From an uncultured Neglectibacter sp. (lineage in GTDB: Bacteria > Bacillota > Clostridia > Oscillospirales > Acutalibacteraceae): a stretch of DNA of 64,000 nt. The notes under the pieces are model-generated. The model did not search any database, was not told the origin of the DNA, and saw nothing but the letters and a program-made list of their open reading frames with translations. The stretch is taken from NCBI GenBank assembly GCA_946554335.1, contig CAMNSA010000003.1, positions 1 through 64,000 of the forward strand, given 5' to 3'. A program made the translations under genes and the position numbers. This document shows positions 37,356 through 45,906 of the stretch, one piece after another (position 1 is the first letter of the stretch; every line of letters begins with the position of its first letter).

Positions 37356-38693
37356 TCAGCTCTGCTGCTTTTTCTCTCTGCGTTTTTCAAATTCTTCCAT
37401 GAAATTGGTGTAATAGTCTCCCTTTTTAAAGGCCTCGTCCCGCACGATCTCGATCTGGCTCTCGATATTGTTCCCCGCGCCGTCCACGATCAGCTCGCAC
37501 AGCGCGGACTGCATCTTGCGGATGGCTTCCTCTCTGGTGGAGGAGTAGACGATCATCTTCCCCAGCATGGAGTCATAGTAGGGCGGAATCTCATAGCCCT
37601 GATACAGGAAGGTGTCAAACCGCACCCAGGGCCCGCCGGGAGTATGGAAAAAGTTGATCTTTCCCGCCCCCTGGGCATTGATACGGCACTCTATGGCGGA
37701 GCCCTTTACTTCAATGTCCTCCTGAGTAAAGTCCAAAAGCACTCCGGCCGCGATGCGGATCTGCCACTTGACAATGTCCACCCCGGTAACCAGCTCGGAA
37801 ACCGGATGCTCCACCTGCAAGCGGGTATTCATTTCCATGAAGTAGAAGTTCCCCTCCCGGTCCATCAGGAATTCCACGGTCCCGGCGTTCAGATATCCCG
37901 CCGCCTTGGCCGCCTTGGCCGCCATTTCCATCAGCTTACTCCGGGTCTCCTCCGACACCGCCGGAGAGGGAGATTCCTCAATGAGCTTCTGGTTATTCTT
38001 CTGGATGGAACATTCCCGCTCCCCCAGGCAGACGATATTTCCCTTTTCATCCGCCAGAAGCTGTACCTCGATATGCTTGACAGGGCTCAGGTATTTTTCC
38101 AGATACATCCGTCCGTCTCCAAAGGCCTTCTGCGCCTCGCTGGAGGCCGTCTGAAAGGCCCGTTCCATGTCCTCCGGCCTTTCCACCAGTCGGATCCCTT
38201 TTCCGCCGCCGCCGGCGCTTGCCTTGATCAGCACCGGATAGCCGATCTTCCCAGCCTGTTCTACCGCTTCCTTGACTCCCGGCAAAATATCGGTGCCCGG
38301 TGTGACGGGAACGCCGTTTTCCTTCATCAGCCTGCGGGCCGCGTCCTTATCTCCCATGCGGGCGATGATCTCATCAGAGGGGCCGATAAACACCAGCCCG
38401 TGCTTCTTGCAAAGCGCGGCAAACCCGGCGTTTTCCGAAAGGAAACCGTAGCCCGGGTGGATGGCTTCCGCCCCGGTAGCCAGAGCCGCCGCGACGATAC
38501 GCTCGCCGTTTAAATAGCTTTCCTCCGCCTTTGCCCCGCCGATACAGATCGCCTCATCGGCCAGCGCGGCGTGAAGAGATTCCCGGTCCGCCTCGGAATA
38601 GACCGCCACCGTGAGAATCCCCATCTCTTTACAGGCCCGGATCACCCGCACCGCGATCTCTCCCCGGTTGGCGATCAGGATCTTTTTAAACAT
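37356..38693 (-). CDS. accC: Acetyl-CoA carboxylase biotin carboxylase subunit
   Basis: 445 residues of the ATP-grasp biotin carboxylase, which loads CO2 on the biotin of AccB. It starts MFKKILIANRGEIAVRVIRACKEMGI. The glycine-rich lid is KASAGGGGKGIRLV, and the metal/ATP site is FYFMEMNTRLQVEHPVSEL. It lies between fabZ and accD. The biotin carrier it serves here could also include the oxaloacetate decarboxylase carrier elsewhere in the window, but AccB is the natural partner. Confidence 0.97.
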   Translation of the reverse strand: MFKKILIANRGEIAVRVIRACKEMGILTVAVYSEADRESLHAALADEAICIGGAKAEESYLNGERIVAAALATGAEAIHPGYGFLSENAGFAALCKKHGLVFIGPSDEIIARMGDKDAARRLMKENGVPVTPGTDILPGVKEAVEQAGKIGYPVLIKASAGGGGKGIRLVERPEDMERAFQTASSEAQKAFGDGRMYLEKYLSPVKHIEVQLLADEKGNIVCLGERECSIQKNNQKLIEESPSPAVSEETRSKLMEMAAKAAKAAGYLNAGTVEFLMDREGNFYFMEMNTRLQVEHPVSELVTGVDIVKWQIRIAAGVLLDFTQEDIEVKGSAIECRINAQGAGKINFFHTPGGPWVRFDTFLYQGYEIPPYYDSMLGKMIVYSSTREEAIRKMQSALCELIVDGAGNNIESQIEIVRDEAFKKGDYYTNFMEEFEKRREKKQQS

Positions 38694-38732
38694 GTGGCTT
38701 TCCTCCTTGCAGGGTCAAAATGCACAGCGCCG

Positions 38733-39149
38733 TCAGGCCTTCACAAGAGCAAAGGAGAACTCCGCCGAAACGCACAGCTTCCCATTCACTCTACCCTCGC
38801 CCTTGGCGAAATAAAAGCTTCCCCGGCTGCGGGTGATCTCGCACTGGGTCTCCAGCGTGTCGCCTGGCTTCACCTGATTTTTGAACTTCACCTTATCCAG
38901 GCTGGTAAACAGGGGCGTCATTCCCTGAGAGGCTCCCTCAGAGAGCAGCACGCAGGCGGACTGCGCCATCATCTCGCACAGGATCACACCGGGCACCACC
39001 GGGTTTCCCGGAAAATGGCCGGAGAGAAAATACTCGTCTCCCCTGATATGGCATTTCCCGAAAGCCTTTCCATCTATCAGCTCCACCTCGTCCACCAGAA
39101 GCATGGGCTCCCGGTGGGGAAGTATTTTCTTGATCTCTTCCTTATTCAT
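38733..39149 (-). CDS. fabZ: 3-hydroxyacyl-ACP dehydratase FabZ
   Basis: 138 residues of the hot-dog-fold dehydratase of the elongation cycle. The start MNKEEIKKILPHREPMLLVDEVEL and the active site GHFPGNPVVPGVILCEMMAQSA (His and Glu) are canonical. I chose the ATG at 39149; the track start two codons upstream is a TTG very near AAAGGAGG. It lies between accB and accC. Whether this FabZ can also isomerise, as needed for unsaturated fatty acids when FabA/FabM is absent, cannot be told. Confidence 0.96.
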   Translation of the reverse strand: MNKEEIKKILPHREPMLLVDEVELIDGKAFGKCHIRGDEYFLSGHFPGNPVVPGVILCEMMAQSACVLLSEGASQGMTPLFTSLDKVKFKNQVKPGDTLETQCEITRSRGSFYFAKGEGRVNGKLCVSAEFSFALVKA

Positions 39150-39217
39150 CTGCAAAAAGGCCTCCTTTATAAGCTTCGCTCCCGTTTTCGCCTGTGAAGC
39201 GCCGCCGGAACAAATCC

Positions 39218-39667
39218 TCAGCCGTTCACGATCCGAAACAGCGGCTGGCCGAACTCTATCACCTGTCCGTTTGTCACGCAGATCTCCGCGATCACGCCGT
39301 CCGTCTCCGCGGGGATCTCATTCATCAGCTTCATGGCCTCGATCACACAGAGGATGTCCCCCTTCTTCACCCGGTCACCCACCGAGACATAGGGCTTTGC
39401 CTCCGGGGATGGAGAAGAATAGAACACGCCCACCGTGGGGGAAAGCACCAGATTTCCCTCCTTCTGGGGAAGCTGCTGGCTGAGCCCCTCTGCAGGGGCG
39501 GCAGTGAAGGGAAACGCCGCAGCCGCCGCAGCGGGCGCCGCCGGGGCGGGATCCTCCTTTATGCCTCGTTCCAGCTTCACAGAGGTATCTCCCTGGGCAT
39601 ATTCCAGGCTGCTGAGTCCATAGTCCTTCATCAAGCGGGCGAGTTCCTCCAATTCCTTTACATTCAT
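39218..39667 (-). CDS. accB: Biotin carboxyl carrier protein of acetyl-CoA carboxylase
   Basis: 149 residues: an N-terminal part MNVKELEELARLMKDYGLSSLEYAQGDTSVKLER, an Ala/Pro-rich linker (PAAPAAAAAAFPFTAAPAEG) and a C-terminal biotinyl domain with the biotin Lys in CVIEAMKLMNEIPAE. It carries carboxyl between AccC and AccAD. It lies between fabF and fabZ. Confidence 0.96.
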   Translation of the reverse strand: MNVKELEELARLMKDYGLSSLEYAQGDTSVKLERGIKEDPAPAAPAAAAAAFPFTAAPAEGLSQQLPQKEGNLVLSPTVGVFYSSPSPEAKPYVSVGDRVKKGDILCVIEAMKLMNEIPAETDGVIAEICVTNGQVIEFGQPLFRIVNG

Positions 39668-39748
39668 CAGCTGTTCCTTTCCCTTCTCCCCACCGGGGCG
39701 GGGAGAAGCAGTTCCATGAGATAAAATGAAATGATCCTTTTCCGGAGA

Positions 39749-40984
39749 TCAGGCCTTCCGGAAGGCCAGATAGGCGTTGTGTCCGCCAAAGCCCAGGGAG
39801 GCGGAAAGCGCCAGCTCTACCGGAGCTTTCCGCGCCTTCCCGGGCACATAATCCAAGTCGCACTGAGGGTCCGGCTCCTCATACCCGATGGTGGGGGGAA
39901 CCAGATCCTCCTTCAAAGCCAGGAGGGAGGCGATGGCCTCTACCGCCCCGGCCGCACCCAGCATATGGCCTGTCATGGACTTGGTAGAGCTTACCATGCA
40001 CTGCCTTGCCGCCTCTTCTCCCAGGCCCTTCTTGATGGCCAGCGTCTCGCTGGAATCGTTTAAGGGCGTGCTGGTGCCGTGGGCGTTGATATAGATCTTT
40101 TTGGGATCCATCTTGTCTCCCCCGGCCTCGTCATAGGCCATTTTCAGGGCCTTGGAGCCGCCGATGGCCTCAGGATGGGGGGCTGTGATATGGTGGGCGT
40201 CGCAGGTGACGCCGTAGCCGCAGATCTCCCCATAGATCTTTGCGCCCCGCTTCTTTGCGTGCTCATACTCCTCCAGCATCAGCGCTCCCGCGCCCTCGCC
40301 CATCACAAAGCCGTTGCGCCGGGCGTCAAAGGGCATACAGGCCGCTTTGGGATCCTCAGAGGTGGAAAGGGCCTTCATGTTGGAAAAGCCCGCCACACCG
40401 ATGGGGATAATGGCCGCCTCCGCCCCGCCTGCCAGAACGGCGTCCAGATAGCCGTGGCGGATGGCGCGATAAGCTTCCCCGATGGCGTTGTTGCCTGTGG
40501 CGCAGGCGGTCACGGAAGGCAGGGAAGCTCCCTGAAAATCATATTTGATGGCAATCAGCCCGCCCGCCATATTGATGATCAGGGCAGGGATAAAGAAGGG
40601 GGAAACTCTCCTGGGGCCCTTTTCCAAAAGGGACTGCTGCTCCTGGGCAAAGGTGCCGATCCCACCGATGCCGGACCCGAAATAGGTCCCGATGCGCTCC
40701 GGCGGCAGGGTGCCGCGAATGCCGCTTTCCTCCACAGCCTGTGTGGCCGCGGCCAGGGCGTACTGGCAGAACACATCATATTTTCTCACATCGGAATGCT
40801 CCATATATTGCAGAGGGTCGAAGTCCTTGACCTCGGCGGCCACCTTCACCTTGTAATCCGTGGTGTCGAATTTGGTGATGGGCCCGATGCCGCACACACC
40901 GGCCTTCAGGCTTTCCCAGAAGGTGGGCACATCATTTCCGATAGGGGTCACCGCCCCCATTCCCGTTACCACGACCCGGTTCAT
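39749..40984 (-). CDS. fabF: 3-oxoacyl-ACP synthase II FabF
   Basis: 411 residues, the condensing enzyme for chain elongation. The Cys-His-His triad is visible: Cys in SVTACATGNNAIGEAY, His in INAHGTSTPLNDSSE and His in STKSMTGHMLGAAGAVEA. The start overlaps the fabG stop, so translation is coupled. It is the only FabB/F-type gene in the cluster. Confidence 0.97.
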   Translation of the reverse strand: MNRVVVTGMGAVTPIGNDVPTFWESLKAGVCGIGPITKFDTTDYKVKVAAEVKDFDPLQYMEHSDVRKYDVFCQYALAAATQAVEESGIRGTLPPERIGTYFGSGIGGIGTFAQEQQSLLEKGPRRVSPFFIPALIINMAGGLIAIKYDFQGASLPSVTACATGNNAIGEAYRAIRHGYLDAVLAGGAEAAIIPIGVAGFSNMKALSTSEDPKAACMPFDARRNGFVMGEGAGALMLEEYEHAKKRGAKIYGEICGYGVTCDAHHITAPHPEAIGGSKALKMAYDEAGGDKMDPKKIYINAHGTSTPLNDSSETLAIKKGLGEEAARQCMVSSTKSMTGHMLGAAGAVEAIASLLALKEDLVPPTIGYEEPDPQCDLDYVPGKARKAPVELALSASLGFGGHNAYLAFRKA

Positions 40985-41718
40985 ATGGCAAGCCCCCCGT
41001 CCACGCGGATGGTCTCACCCGTGATATAGTCTGACTCCGGCAGCGCAAGGAACAGCGCCACATTGGCCACATCCTCGGCCTTTCCCATCCGCTTCATGGG
41101 CACCTGCTTCAAAAGGGGATTGTCCTCTCCGATATCCTTGGTCATGGCGGTTTCGATAAAGCCGGGGGCGATGCAGTTGCAGCACACATTTCTCCCCGCC
41201 AGCTCTCTGGCCACGGATTTTGACATGCCGATGAGTCCCGCCTTGGAGGCGGCGTAATTCACCTGCCCCGCGTTGCCGATGAGCCCGGCGATAGAGCTGA
41301 TATTGATGATCTTTCCGTAGCGCTTGCGCATAAAGTCACGATAGCAGGCCCGGATCATATGGAAAGCGCCCTTCAGATTGATGTCCAGCACCATGTCATA
41401 GTCCTCGTCCTTCATGGACACCATCAGGGTATCCCGGGTGATTCCGGCGTTGTTCACCAGAATGTCCACCTTCCCCAGGTCGGCCCTCACCGCCTCCACG
41501 GTGGCCTCCACCGCCTGTTCGTCCCGGACATCACAGACATAGGCCTTCGCCTTTCTTCCCATAGCCTCGATCTCCCTGCAGGTCTCCTGGGCGGGCTCCG
41601 GGGGGCCCACATACACCACCGCGATATCCGCCCCGTTTTCCGCCAGCTTCAGGGCGATGGCCTTGCCCAGACCCTGAGAGCCTCCTGTCACCAAAGCGAT
41701 CTTTCCCAACAATTTCAT
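40981..41718 (-). CDS. fabG: 3-oxoacyl-ACP reductase FabG
   Basis: 245 residues of a classical short-chain reductase. The cofactor motif is TGGSQGLGKAIA, then LVNNAGITRDTL, the catalytic Ser in INISSIAGL and the YxxxK pair in VNYAASKAGLIGM. It reduces 3-ketoacyl-ACP with NADPH. It lies between fabD and fabF. A second SDR at 45.9 kb is related but lies outside the operon. Confidence 0.96.
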   Translation of the reverse strand: MKLLGKIALVTGGSQGLGKAIALKLAENGADIAVVYVGPPEPAQETCREIEAMGRKAKAYVCDVRDEQAVEATVEAVRADLGKVDILVNNAGITRDTLMVSMKDEDYDMVLDINLKGAFHMIRACYRDFMRKRYGKIINISSIAGLIGNAGQVNYAASKAGLIGMSKSVARELAGRNVCCNCIAPGFIETAMTKDIGEDNPLLKQVPMKRMGKAEDVANVALFLALPESDYITGETIRVDGGLAI

Positions 41719-41736
41719 GGTAAGCTTCCTTCCTTT

Positions 41737-42651
41737 TCAGCCCTTCAAAGCGGCCACTGTGGCCTTGAGCGTCTCTTCGTCCTCCACCCGGAGGATCGTG
41801 ACATCCTTAAGCGTCTTTTTCACCAGCCCGGACAGGGTTTTTCCCGGCCCGCACTCAATAAAGGTATCCGCGCCCTGTGCCTTCAGCGCCTCTAAAGTCT
41901 CCTGCCAGCGCACCGGGCTTTTCACCTGGGCGCAAAGCAGCTTTTCCGCTTCTTCCCCATAGGGCTTCCCGGTAAAATTGGCGTAAACGGGAAGCCGGGG
42001 GGCGTGGAGAGAAAGCTTTTTCAGCTCCTCCTCCAAAGTCTTCGCGGCGCTTTCCATAAAGGGGGAGTGAAAGGCTCCGCTCACCGCCAGGGGCACCGCT
42101 CTTCCTCCCACTTCGCTCACCCGGGCGCAAAATCGGGAAAGCTCTTCCTTTTCCCCAGCGACCACCAGCTGGCCGGGGCAGTTATAGTTCACAGGCCAAA
42201 CCTGAGAAAACTCCCTGCACAGCGCCTCTACCTCCTCGTTGGAAAGCTTCAGCACGGCGGCCATGGCGCCGGGATTTTCCCCGGCCGCCGCCTCCATGGC
42301 TTGGGCCCGTTTGCACACAAAGGAAAAGCCCTCTTCCTGGGAAAACACGCCTCCAAAGGTCAAGGCCGCCACCTCTCCCAGAGAGAATCCGGCGGCAAAC
42401 TGAGCGGTGACGCCCTTTTCCTCCAGCGCTCTGGCAGCGGCCAGATCCACGCAGTAAAGGCAGGGCTGGGTATTTTTCGTAATGGAAAGCTCCTCTGCGC
42501 TTCCCGCAAAGCACTGCTCCCGGGTCCCGGGACGGATGGAATCCGCCGTGTCAAACACCTGACGGGCCGCGGGGCTTATCTCATACAAGGCCTTTCCCAT
42601 GCCGGAGTATTGCGAACCCTGGCCGGAAAAGAGAAAGGCGGTCTTTCCCAT
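41737..42651 (-). CDS. fabD: Malonyl-CoA:ACP transacylase FabD
   Basis: 304 residues that move malonyl from CoA to ACP. The start MGKTAFLFSGQGSQYSGMGKALYE is canonical. The nucleophile elbow reads AGFSLGEVAAL, so the usual GHSLGE has Phe for His, with the GxSxG core intact. The catalytic His is in SGAFHSPFM. It lies between fabK and fabG. Confidence 0.96.
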   Translation of the reverse strand: MGKTAFLFSGQGSQYSGMGKALYEISPAARQVFDTADSIRPGTREQCFAGSAEELSITKNTQPCLYCVDLAAARALEEKGVTAQFAAGFSLGEVAALTFGGVFSQEEGFSFVCKRAQAMEAAAGENPGAMAAVLKLSNEEVEALCREFSQVWPVNYNCPGQLVVAGEKEELSRFCARVSEVGGRAVPLAVSGAFHSPFMESAAKTLEEELKKLSLHAPRLPVYANFTGKPYGEEAEKLLCAQVKSPVRWQETLEALKAQGADTFIECGPGKTLSGLVKKTLKDVTILRVEDEETLKATVAALKG

Positions 42652-42719
42652 TTATTTTTCCTCCTGCTTACCGAAAATTTCGATTGGATCGTTCCCGTTC
42701 TCCGCGATGGAAAACAAGA

Positions 42720-43664
42720 TCATTTCACCCATTTCCCGGCGGTGCGCAGCACCTGCTCCGCCTCCTGGAACATCTCGCGGATGATCTCGGCGGCAGGCTG
42801 CTCCCGGTTTACCATACCGGCGACCTGTCCCGCCAGAAAATCTCCCGTGAGCTCGTCGCCCTCCACCGCCGCGCGGTAAAGAGCGCCTGAGCCCAGCTTT
42901 TCCAGCTCCTCGTCGGAGATCTGGCTGTACTCCGCCTTAAAATAATCCTTCGCAAATTGGTTTTTGATCTGCCGCACGGGATGGCCCAGGCGCTTGCCAG
43001 TCACCATGGTGGAAATATCGTTGGCCTTCAAGACTTTTTTCTTATAATTGGGATGTACCCCGCACTCCTGAGCTACCAGAAAGCGGGTGCCTACCTGTAC
43101 GCCCACCGCCCCCAACTGGAAGGCTGCCGCGATCCCTCTGCCGTCTCCGATGCCTCCGGCTGCCAGAACAGGCAGATCCGTGGCGTCGCACACCTGGGGG
43201 GTCAACACCATGGTGGTGAGGTCCCCCACATGCCCGCCGGACTCTCCTCCCTCGGCGATCACGGCGCTGGCTCCGGCCTTGGTCACCAGCTTGGCCATTC
43301 CCACAGAGGCTACCACCGGGATCACCTTCACTCCGGCCTCCTGCCACATGGGCATGTAGCGGGAGGGATTTCCCGCGCCGGTGGTGACTACGGCCACCTT
43401 CTCCTCTGCCGCCAGCTTTGCCACCTCGTCGGCAAAGGGGGACATGAGCATGATATTCACGCCGAAGGGCCTATCCGTCAGGCTGCGGGCGATATCGATC
43501 TCCTGCTTCAAATGCTCCGCGTTGGCGTTCATGGCGGAGATAATGCCCAGGCCGCCGCCGTTGGATACTGCGGCCGCCAGCTTCCCGTCTGAGATCCAGG
43601 CCATGCCGCCCTGGAAAATGGGGTACTCGATCCCCAAAAGATCGCACAGGGGTGTTCTGATCAT
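42720..43664 (-). CDS. fabK: Enoyl-ACP reductase II (FMN, FabK type)
   Basis: 314 residues of the flavin-dependent enoyl reductase that finishes each elongation cycle. This type replaces FabI and is naturally resistant to triclosan. Signatures are TPLCDLLGIEYPIFQGGMAWISDGKLAAAVSNGGGLGII, VIAEGGESGGHVG, VLAAGGIGDGRGIAAAFQLGAVGVQVGTRFL. The start lies 91 bp after fabH; many relatives have acpP in this position, but no such ORF fits here. Confidence 0.95.
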   Translation of the reverse strand: MIRTPLCDLLGIEYPIFQGGMAWISDGKLAAAVSNGGGLGIISAMNANAEHLKQEIDIARSLTDRPFGVNIMLMSPFADEVAKLAAEEKVAVVTTGAGNPSRYMPMWQEAGVKVIPVVASVGMAKLVTKAGASAVIAEGGESGGHVGDLTTMVLTPQVCDATDLPVLAAGGIGDGRGIAAAFQLGAVGVQVGTRFLVAQECGVHPNYKKKVLKANDISTMVTGKRLGHPVRQIKNQFAKDYFKAEYSQISDEELEKLGSGALYRAAVEGDELTGDFLAGQVAGMVNREQPAAEIIREMFQEAEQVLRTAGKWVK

Positions 43665-43755
43665 ACTGAAAGGCTCCTTTTTTCAAATCTATCAGTTATT
43701 CTCCGGTGGTAACCTCCACGCGGAAAATTTTTCAGCTTTTTCGGCCCCGGGGCAT

Positions 43756-44712
43756 TTACCACCGGATAACACAGGCGGCGCTGGAGAGCCCTCCTCCGAA
43801 AGCGGAAAGCACCACATAATCTCCGGGCTGCAAAGCGCCCGCGCGGTTGAGCTCGTCTAACAGAATGGGCTCGCTGGCGGAGGAGGTATTCCCCACCCGG
43901 TCGATGTTCACGAAAAACTTCTCCGGGCCGATCTCCGGCAATCTCCTGCGGGCCTCCTGGATAATGCGGTAGTTGGCCTGATGGGGGATCACCGCCTTCA
44001 CCTGTTCGCCGGAAATACCGGCCTTTGAAAGCACAGAACGGATATCGTTCACCATAGAGGTAACGGCAAATTTATAGGTCTCCTGCCCCTGCATATGGAT
44101 AAAGGACTCCTGTGGGGGCCTTTCGTAAAAGGGGGAATTGTTCCAGGCGGTGGGAATAGAGATGATGTCGTCTCCACCCTTGGTGTGCAGCTCGCTTGCA
44201 AGGTATCCGTCCCCCTCGCCCAGCACTGCCGCGCCCGCACCGTCTCCGAAAATGCAGCAGGTCCCTCTGTCCTGCCAGTTGAGAAGCCCGCTGATGCGTT
44301 CACTGCTTACCACCAGCGCCTTTTTCACCGCTTTCCTGGCGAAAAAGCCCGCGGCCACCTCCAGCCCGAACAAAAAACCCGGACAGGCCACATTCATATC
44401 AAAAGCAGGACAGGAGGCTCCCAGACGGTTCTGCACCATACCTCCCAGGCCGGGAGAAATGGTATCCGCGCTGATAGTGGGCGCGATGATCAGGTCCAGC
44501 TCCTCCGCTCTTACCCCGGCGTTCTCCAGGGCAGCTTTGGCGGCGGCCGCTCCCAGGTCTGTCACCGTCTCCGTGGTACAAACCCGGCGTTCCTTCACGC
44601 CGACCCGCTTTGTGATCCATTCGTCAGAGGTCTCCACCATCCGGGAAAGATCATCGTTGGTGACCACTTTTTCCGGCAGGGCACTGCCCGTGCCTAAAAT
44701 TCGAAAGCTCAT
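43756..44712 (-). CDS. fabH: 3-oxoacyl-ACP synthase III FabH
   Basis: 318 residues of the initiating condensing enzyme, which joins acetyl-CoA or another primer to malonyl-ACP. The triad is Cys in NVACPGFLFGLEVA, His in VIPHQANYRI and Asn in NTSSASEPI. It is the first gene of the operon, about 75 bp after the predicted transcription start. Primer choice sets branched or straight chains and cannot be read from these motifs. Confidence 0.97.
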   Translation of the reverse strand: MSFRILGTGSALPEKVVTNDDLSRMVETSDEWITKRVGVKERRVCTTETVTDLGAAAAKAALENAGVRAEELDLIIAPTISADTISPGLGGMVQNRLGASCPAFDMNVACPGFLFGLEVAAGFFARKAVKKALVVSSERISGLLNWQDRGTCCIFGDGAGAAVLGEGDGYLASELHTKGGDDIISIPTAWNNSPFYERPPQESFIHMQGQETYKFAVTSMVNDIRSVLSKAGISGEQVKAVIPHQANYRIIQEARRRLPEIGPEKFFVNIDRVGNTSSASEPILLDELNRAGALQPGDYVVLSAFGGGLSSAACVIRW

Positions 44713-44798
44713 GCTCCGCTCTCCTCATGATTCTTCAAAAATTTCCCCGGTTTGACAGGCTTTTCACCGGTTTTTCCCGAGGGAATCCTAACCTCTTA

Positions 44799-44827
44799 AT
44801 TTTACCGGAAAATGGGGGATTTGTCAA
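44799..44827 (-). promoter_or_regulatory. Promoter of the fatty-acid operon
   Basis: On the minus strand, TTGACA and TAAAAT are separated by 17 bases, about 90 bp before fabH. No clear FapR or FabT palindrome was recognised, and no regulator gene lies in the operon. Confidence 0.75.
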
Positions 44828-44893
44828 ATGACAGGAATGGTTTTCCTACCGTAAAAAGGAGAGTCTGAAAGGCTCTCGCAAATGATGAAGCAT

Positions 44894-45676
44894 CTAAGAG
44901 CAAAATTTTTTCCAGCATCGGAAAAGGCAGAGCCATTGCACATACTCCATGTTCCCGTCCTTGGGAATAGGCGGCAGGCCCGCAAGGCGCAGAGCAGTGG
45001 AAATCTGCTTTCCTGTCAGCAGACTTCTAAGCCCGTCTTTCCAGGCGTGCTCCAGAAAAAAACGATACTCTCTCTGCTGCTCCCAGGGCAGGTCCGGCGG
45101 GTCTTTTCGCCTGAGCTCCAGCAGCGCCGCGTCCACTCTGGGGGCAGGATGAAACTGGTCCCTGGGTATTTTGGCCGCCGTCCGGGCTTCAAAATAGGGG
45201 CAAAGCGTATACGCGGCGAGTCCATTGCCCGTGAACCGCTTGGCAGCGCCCCACTCCACAATCAGCCACGCCGCCCGTGGAGGCCTCCCGCACTGGGTGA
45301 GTCGCCGGAGCATGGCGGTCGTCTGGGAAAAGGGCAGGTTTGCAAACACCTTATAGGATCCCTTGGGGAGGGGCGTTTTGAGAAAATCTCCCTCTATGAG
45401 CGTGAGCCTGTCCTCACCGGCAAAGCGCTCCCTTAACCGCGCGCACAGCATAGAGTCCAGCTCCACGGCGGTCACCCGGCCGCAGCGCTTTACAAGCTCC
45501 CGGATGATATGCCCCTTTCCGGGGCCTATTTCCAGCACATGATCGCTCTTTCTTATATTTGTAAGGCCTATCAGCCGCTGTATTTCCTTTCTGCTTGTAA
45601 GAAAATTCTGCGAGGCCCACAAGGGGGCCTTTGCCCATAAAGGGGTCCCTTGGGTATGACAAATATTTTTAGGCAT
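44894..45676 (-). CDS. Erm-type 23S rRNA adenine-N6 methyltransferase
   Basis: 260 residues of the RrmJ-fold rRNA adenine methyltransferases. The order is SQNFLTS at 22-28, SAM motif I EIGPGKGH at 49-56, VELDSMLCARL, EGDFL and the catalytic NLPF at 113-116. The SQNFLTSRK start and C-terminal part resemble Erm rather than KsgA, and NLPF plus the position behind an inducible leader support Erm. Erm enzymes methylate A2058 of 23S rRNA and give macrolide-lincosamide-streptogramin B resistance; that activity is inferred. The ATG follows AGAGGTG. Its own promoter and leader precede it, separate from the SDR gene. Confidence 0.85.
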   Translation of the reverse strand: MPKNICHTQGTPLWAKAPLWASQNFLTSRKEIQRLIGLTNIRKSDHVLEIGPGKGHIIRELVKRCGRVTAVELDSMLCARLRERFAGEDRLTLIEGDFLKTPLPKGSYKVFANLPFSQTTAMLRRLTQCGRPPRAAWLIVEWGAAKRFTGNGLAAYTLCPYFEARTAAKIPRDQFHPAPRVDAALLELRRKDPPDLPWEQQREYRFFLEHAWKDGLRSLLTGKQISTALRLAGLPPIPKDGNMEYVQWLCLFRCWKKFCS

Positions 45677-45710
45677 GAAAAAAGCACCTCTTTCGCAAAG
45701 CTGAGTAATG

Positions 45711-45764
45711 CAAAAAGAGACACAGCAAAGCAGTCCGCCTGCTGGCGGAGACTCTGCTATGTCC
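45711..45764 (-). terminator. Leader terminator (attenuator) upstream of erm
   Basis: On the minus strand, GGACATAGCAGAGTCTCCGCC and GGCGGACTGCTTTGCTGTGTC form a long stem with one bulge and a short loop, followed by TCTCTTTTTG. It lies four bases after the leader ORF stop and about 35 bases before the erm start, the usual layout for ribosome-mediated attenuation. Confidence 0.85.
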
Positions 45765-45767
45765 TTT

Positions 45768-45806
45768 TTATTTCCTCAAACGAAAGACGGCGCAGAAAAT
45801 TCCCAT
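45768..45806 (-). CDS. Leader peptide of the erm gene (MGIFCAVFRLRK)
   Basis: Too short for the ORF track. An ATG at 45806 opens 12 codons ending in TAA four bases before the attenuator. An in-frame ATG at 45821 gives a 17-residue form (MKTTG added), but GGAGG abuts that codon, so the start is uncertain. The peptide has an Arg-Leu-Arg motif followed by Lys, the type of sequence at which macrolide-bound ribosomes stall in ErmD-type leaders. Its start MGIF also recalls the ErmC leader. A competing frame (GTG at 45835) reads into LRRLSFEEIKRT but has no ribosome site. Confidence 0.6.
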   Translation of the reverse strand: MGIFCAVFRLRK

Positions 45807-45859
45807 GCCTGTTGTCTTCATCCTCCTGTCTCACCGGGATCCCGGCTATTGTGAACTTC

Positions 45860-45888
45860 ATTATAACGAACGGCGGCGGATCTGTCAA
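45860..45888 (-). promoter_or_regulatory. Consensus promoter of the erm gene
   Basis: On the minus strand, a perfect TTGACA and a perfect TATAAT are separated by 17 bases. This is the strongest promoter in the window. It starts 19 bp before the end of the spacer after the SDR gene, so erm is not dependent on the SDR transcript. Confidence 0.9.
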
Positions 45889-45906
45889 ACAGCAGCCGCC
45901 TCGCCC

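Noticed and set aside
37218-38513. 431-residue plus-strand ORF opposite accC
   Set aside because: Antisense shadow with no recognisable fold.
44894-45676. KsgA/RsmA 16S rRNA dimethyltransferase
   Set aside because: The fold is shared, but the Erm-like start, NLPF motif and inducible leader fit Erm better.
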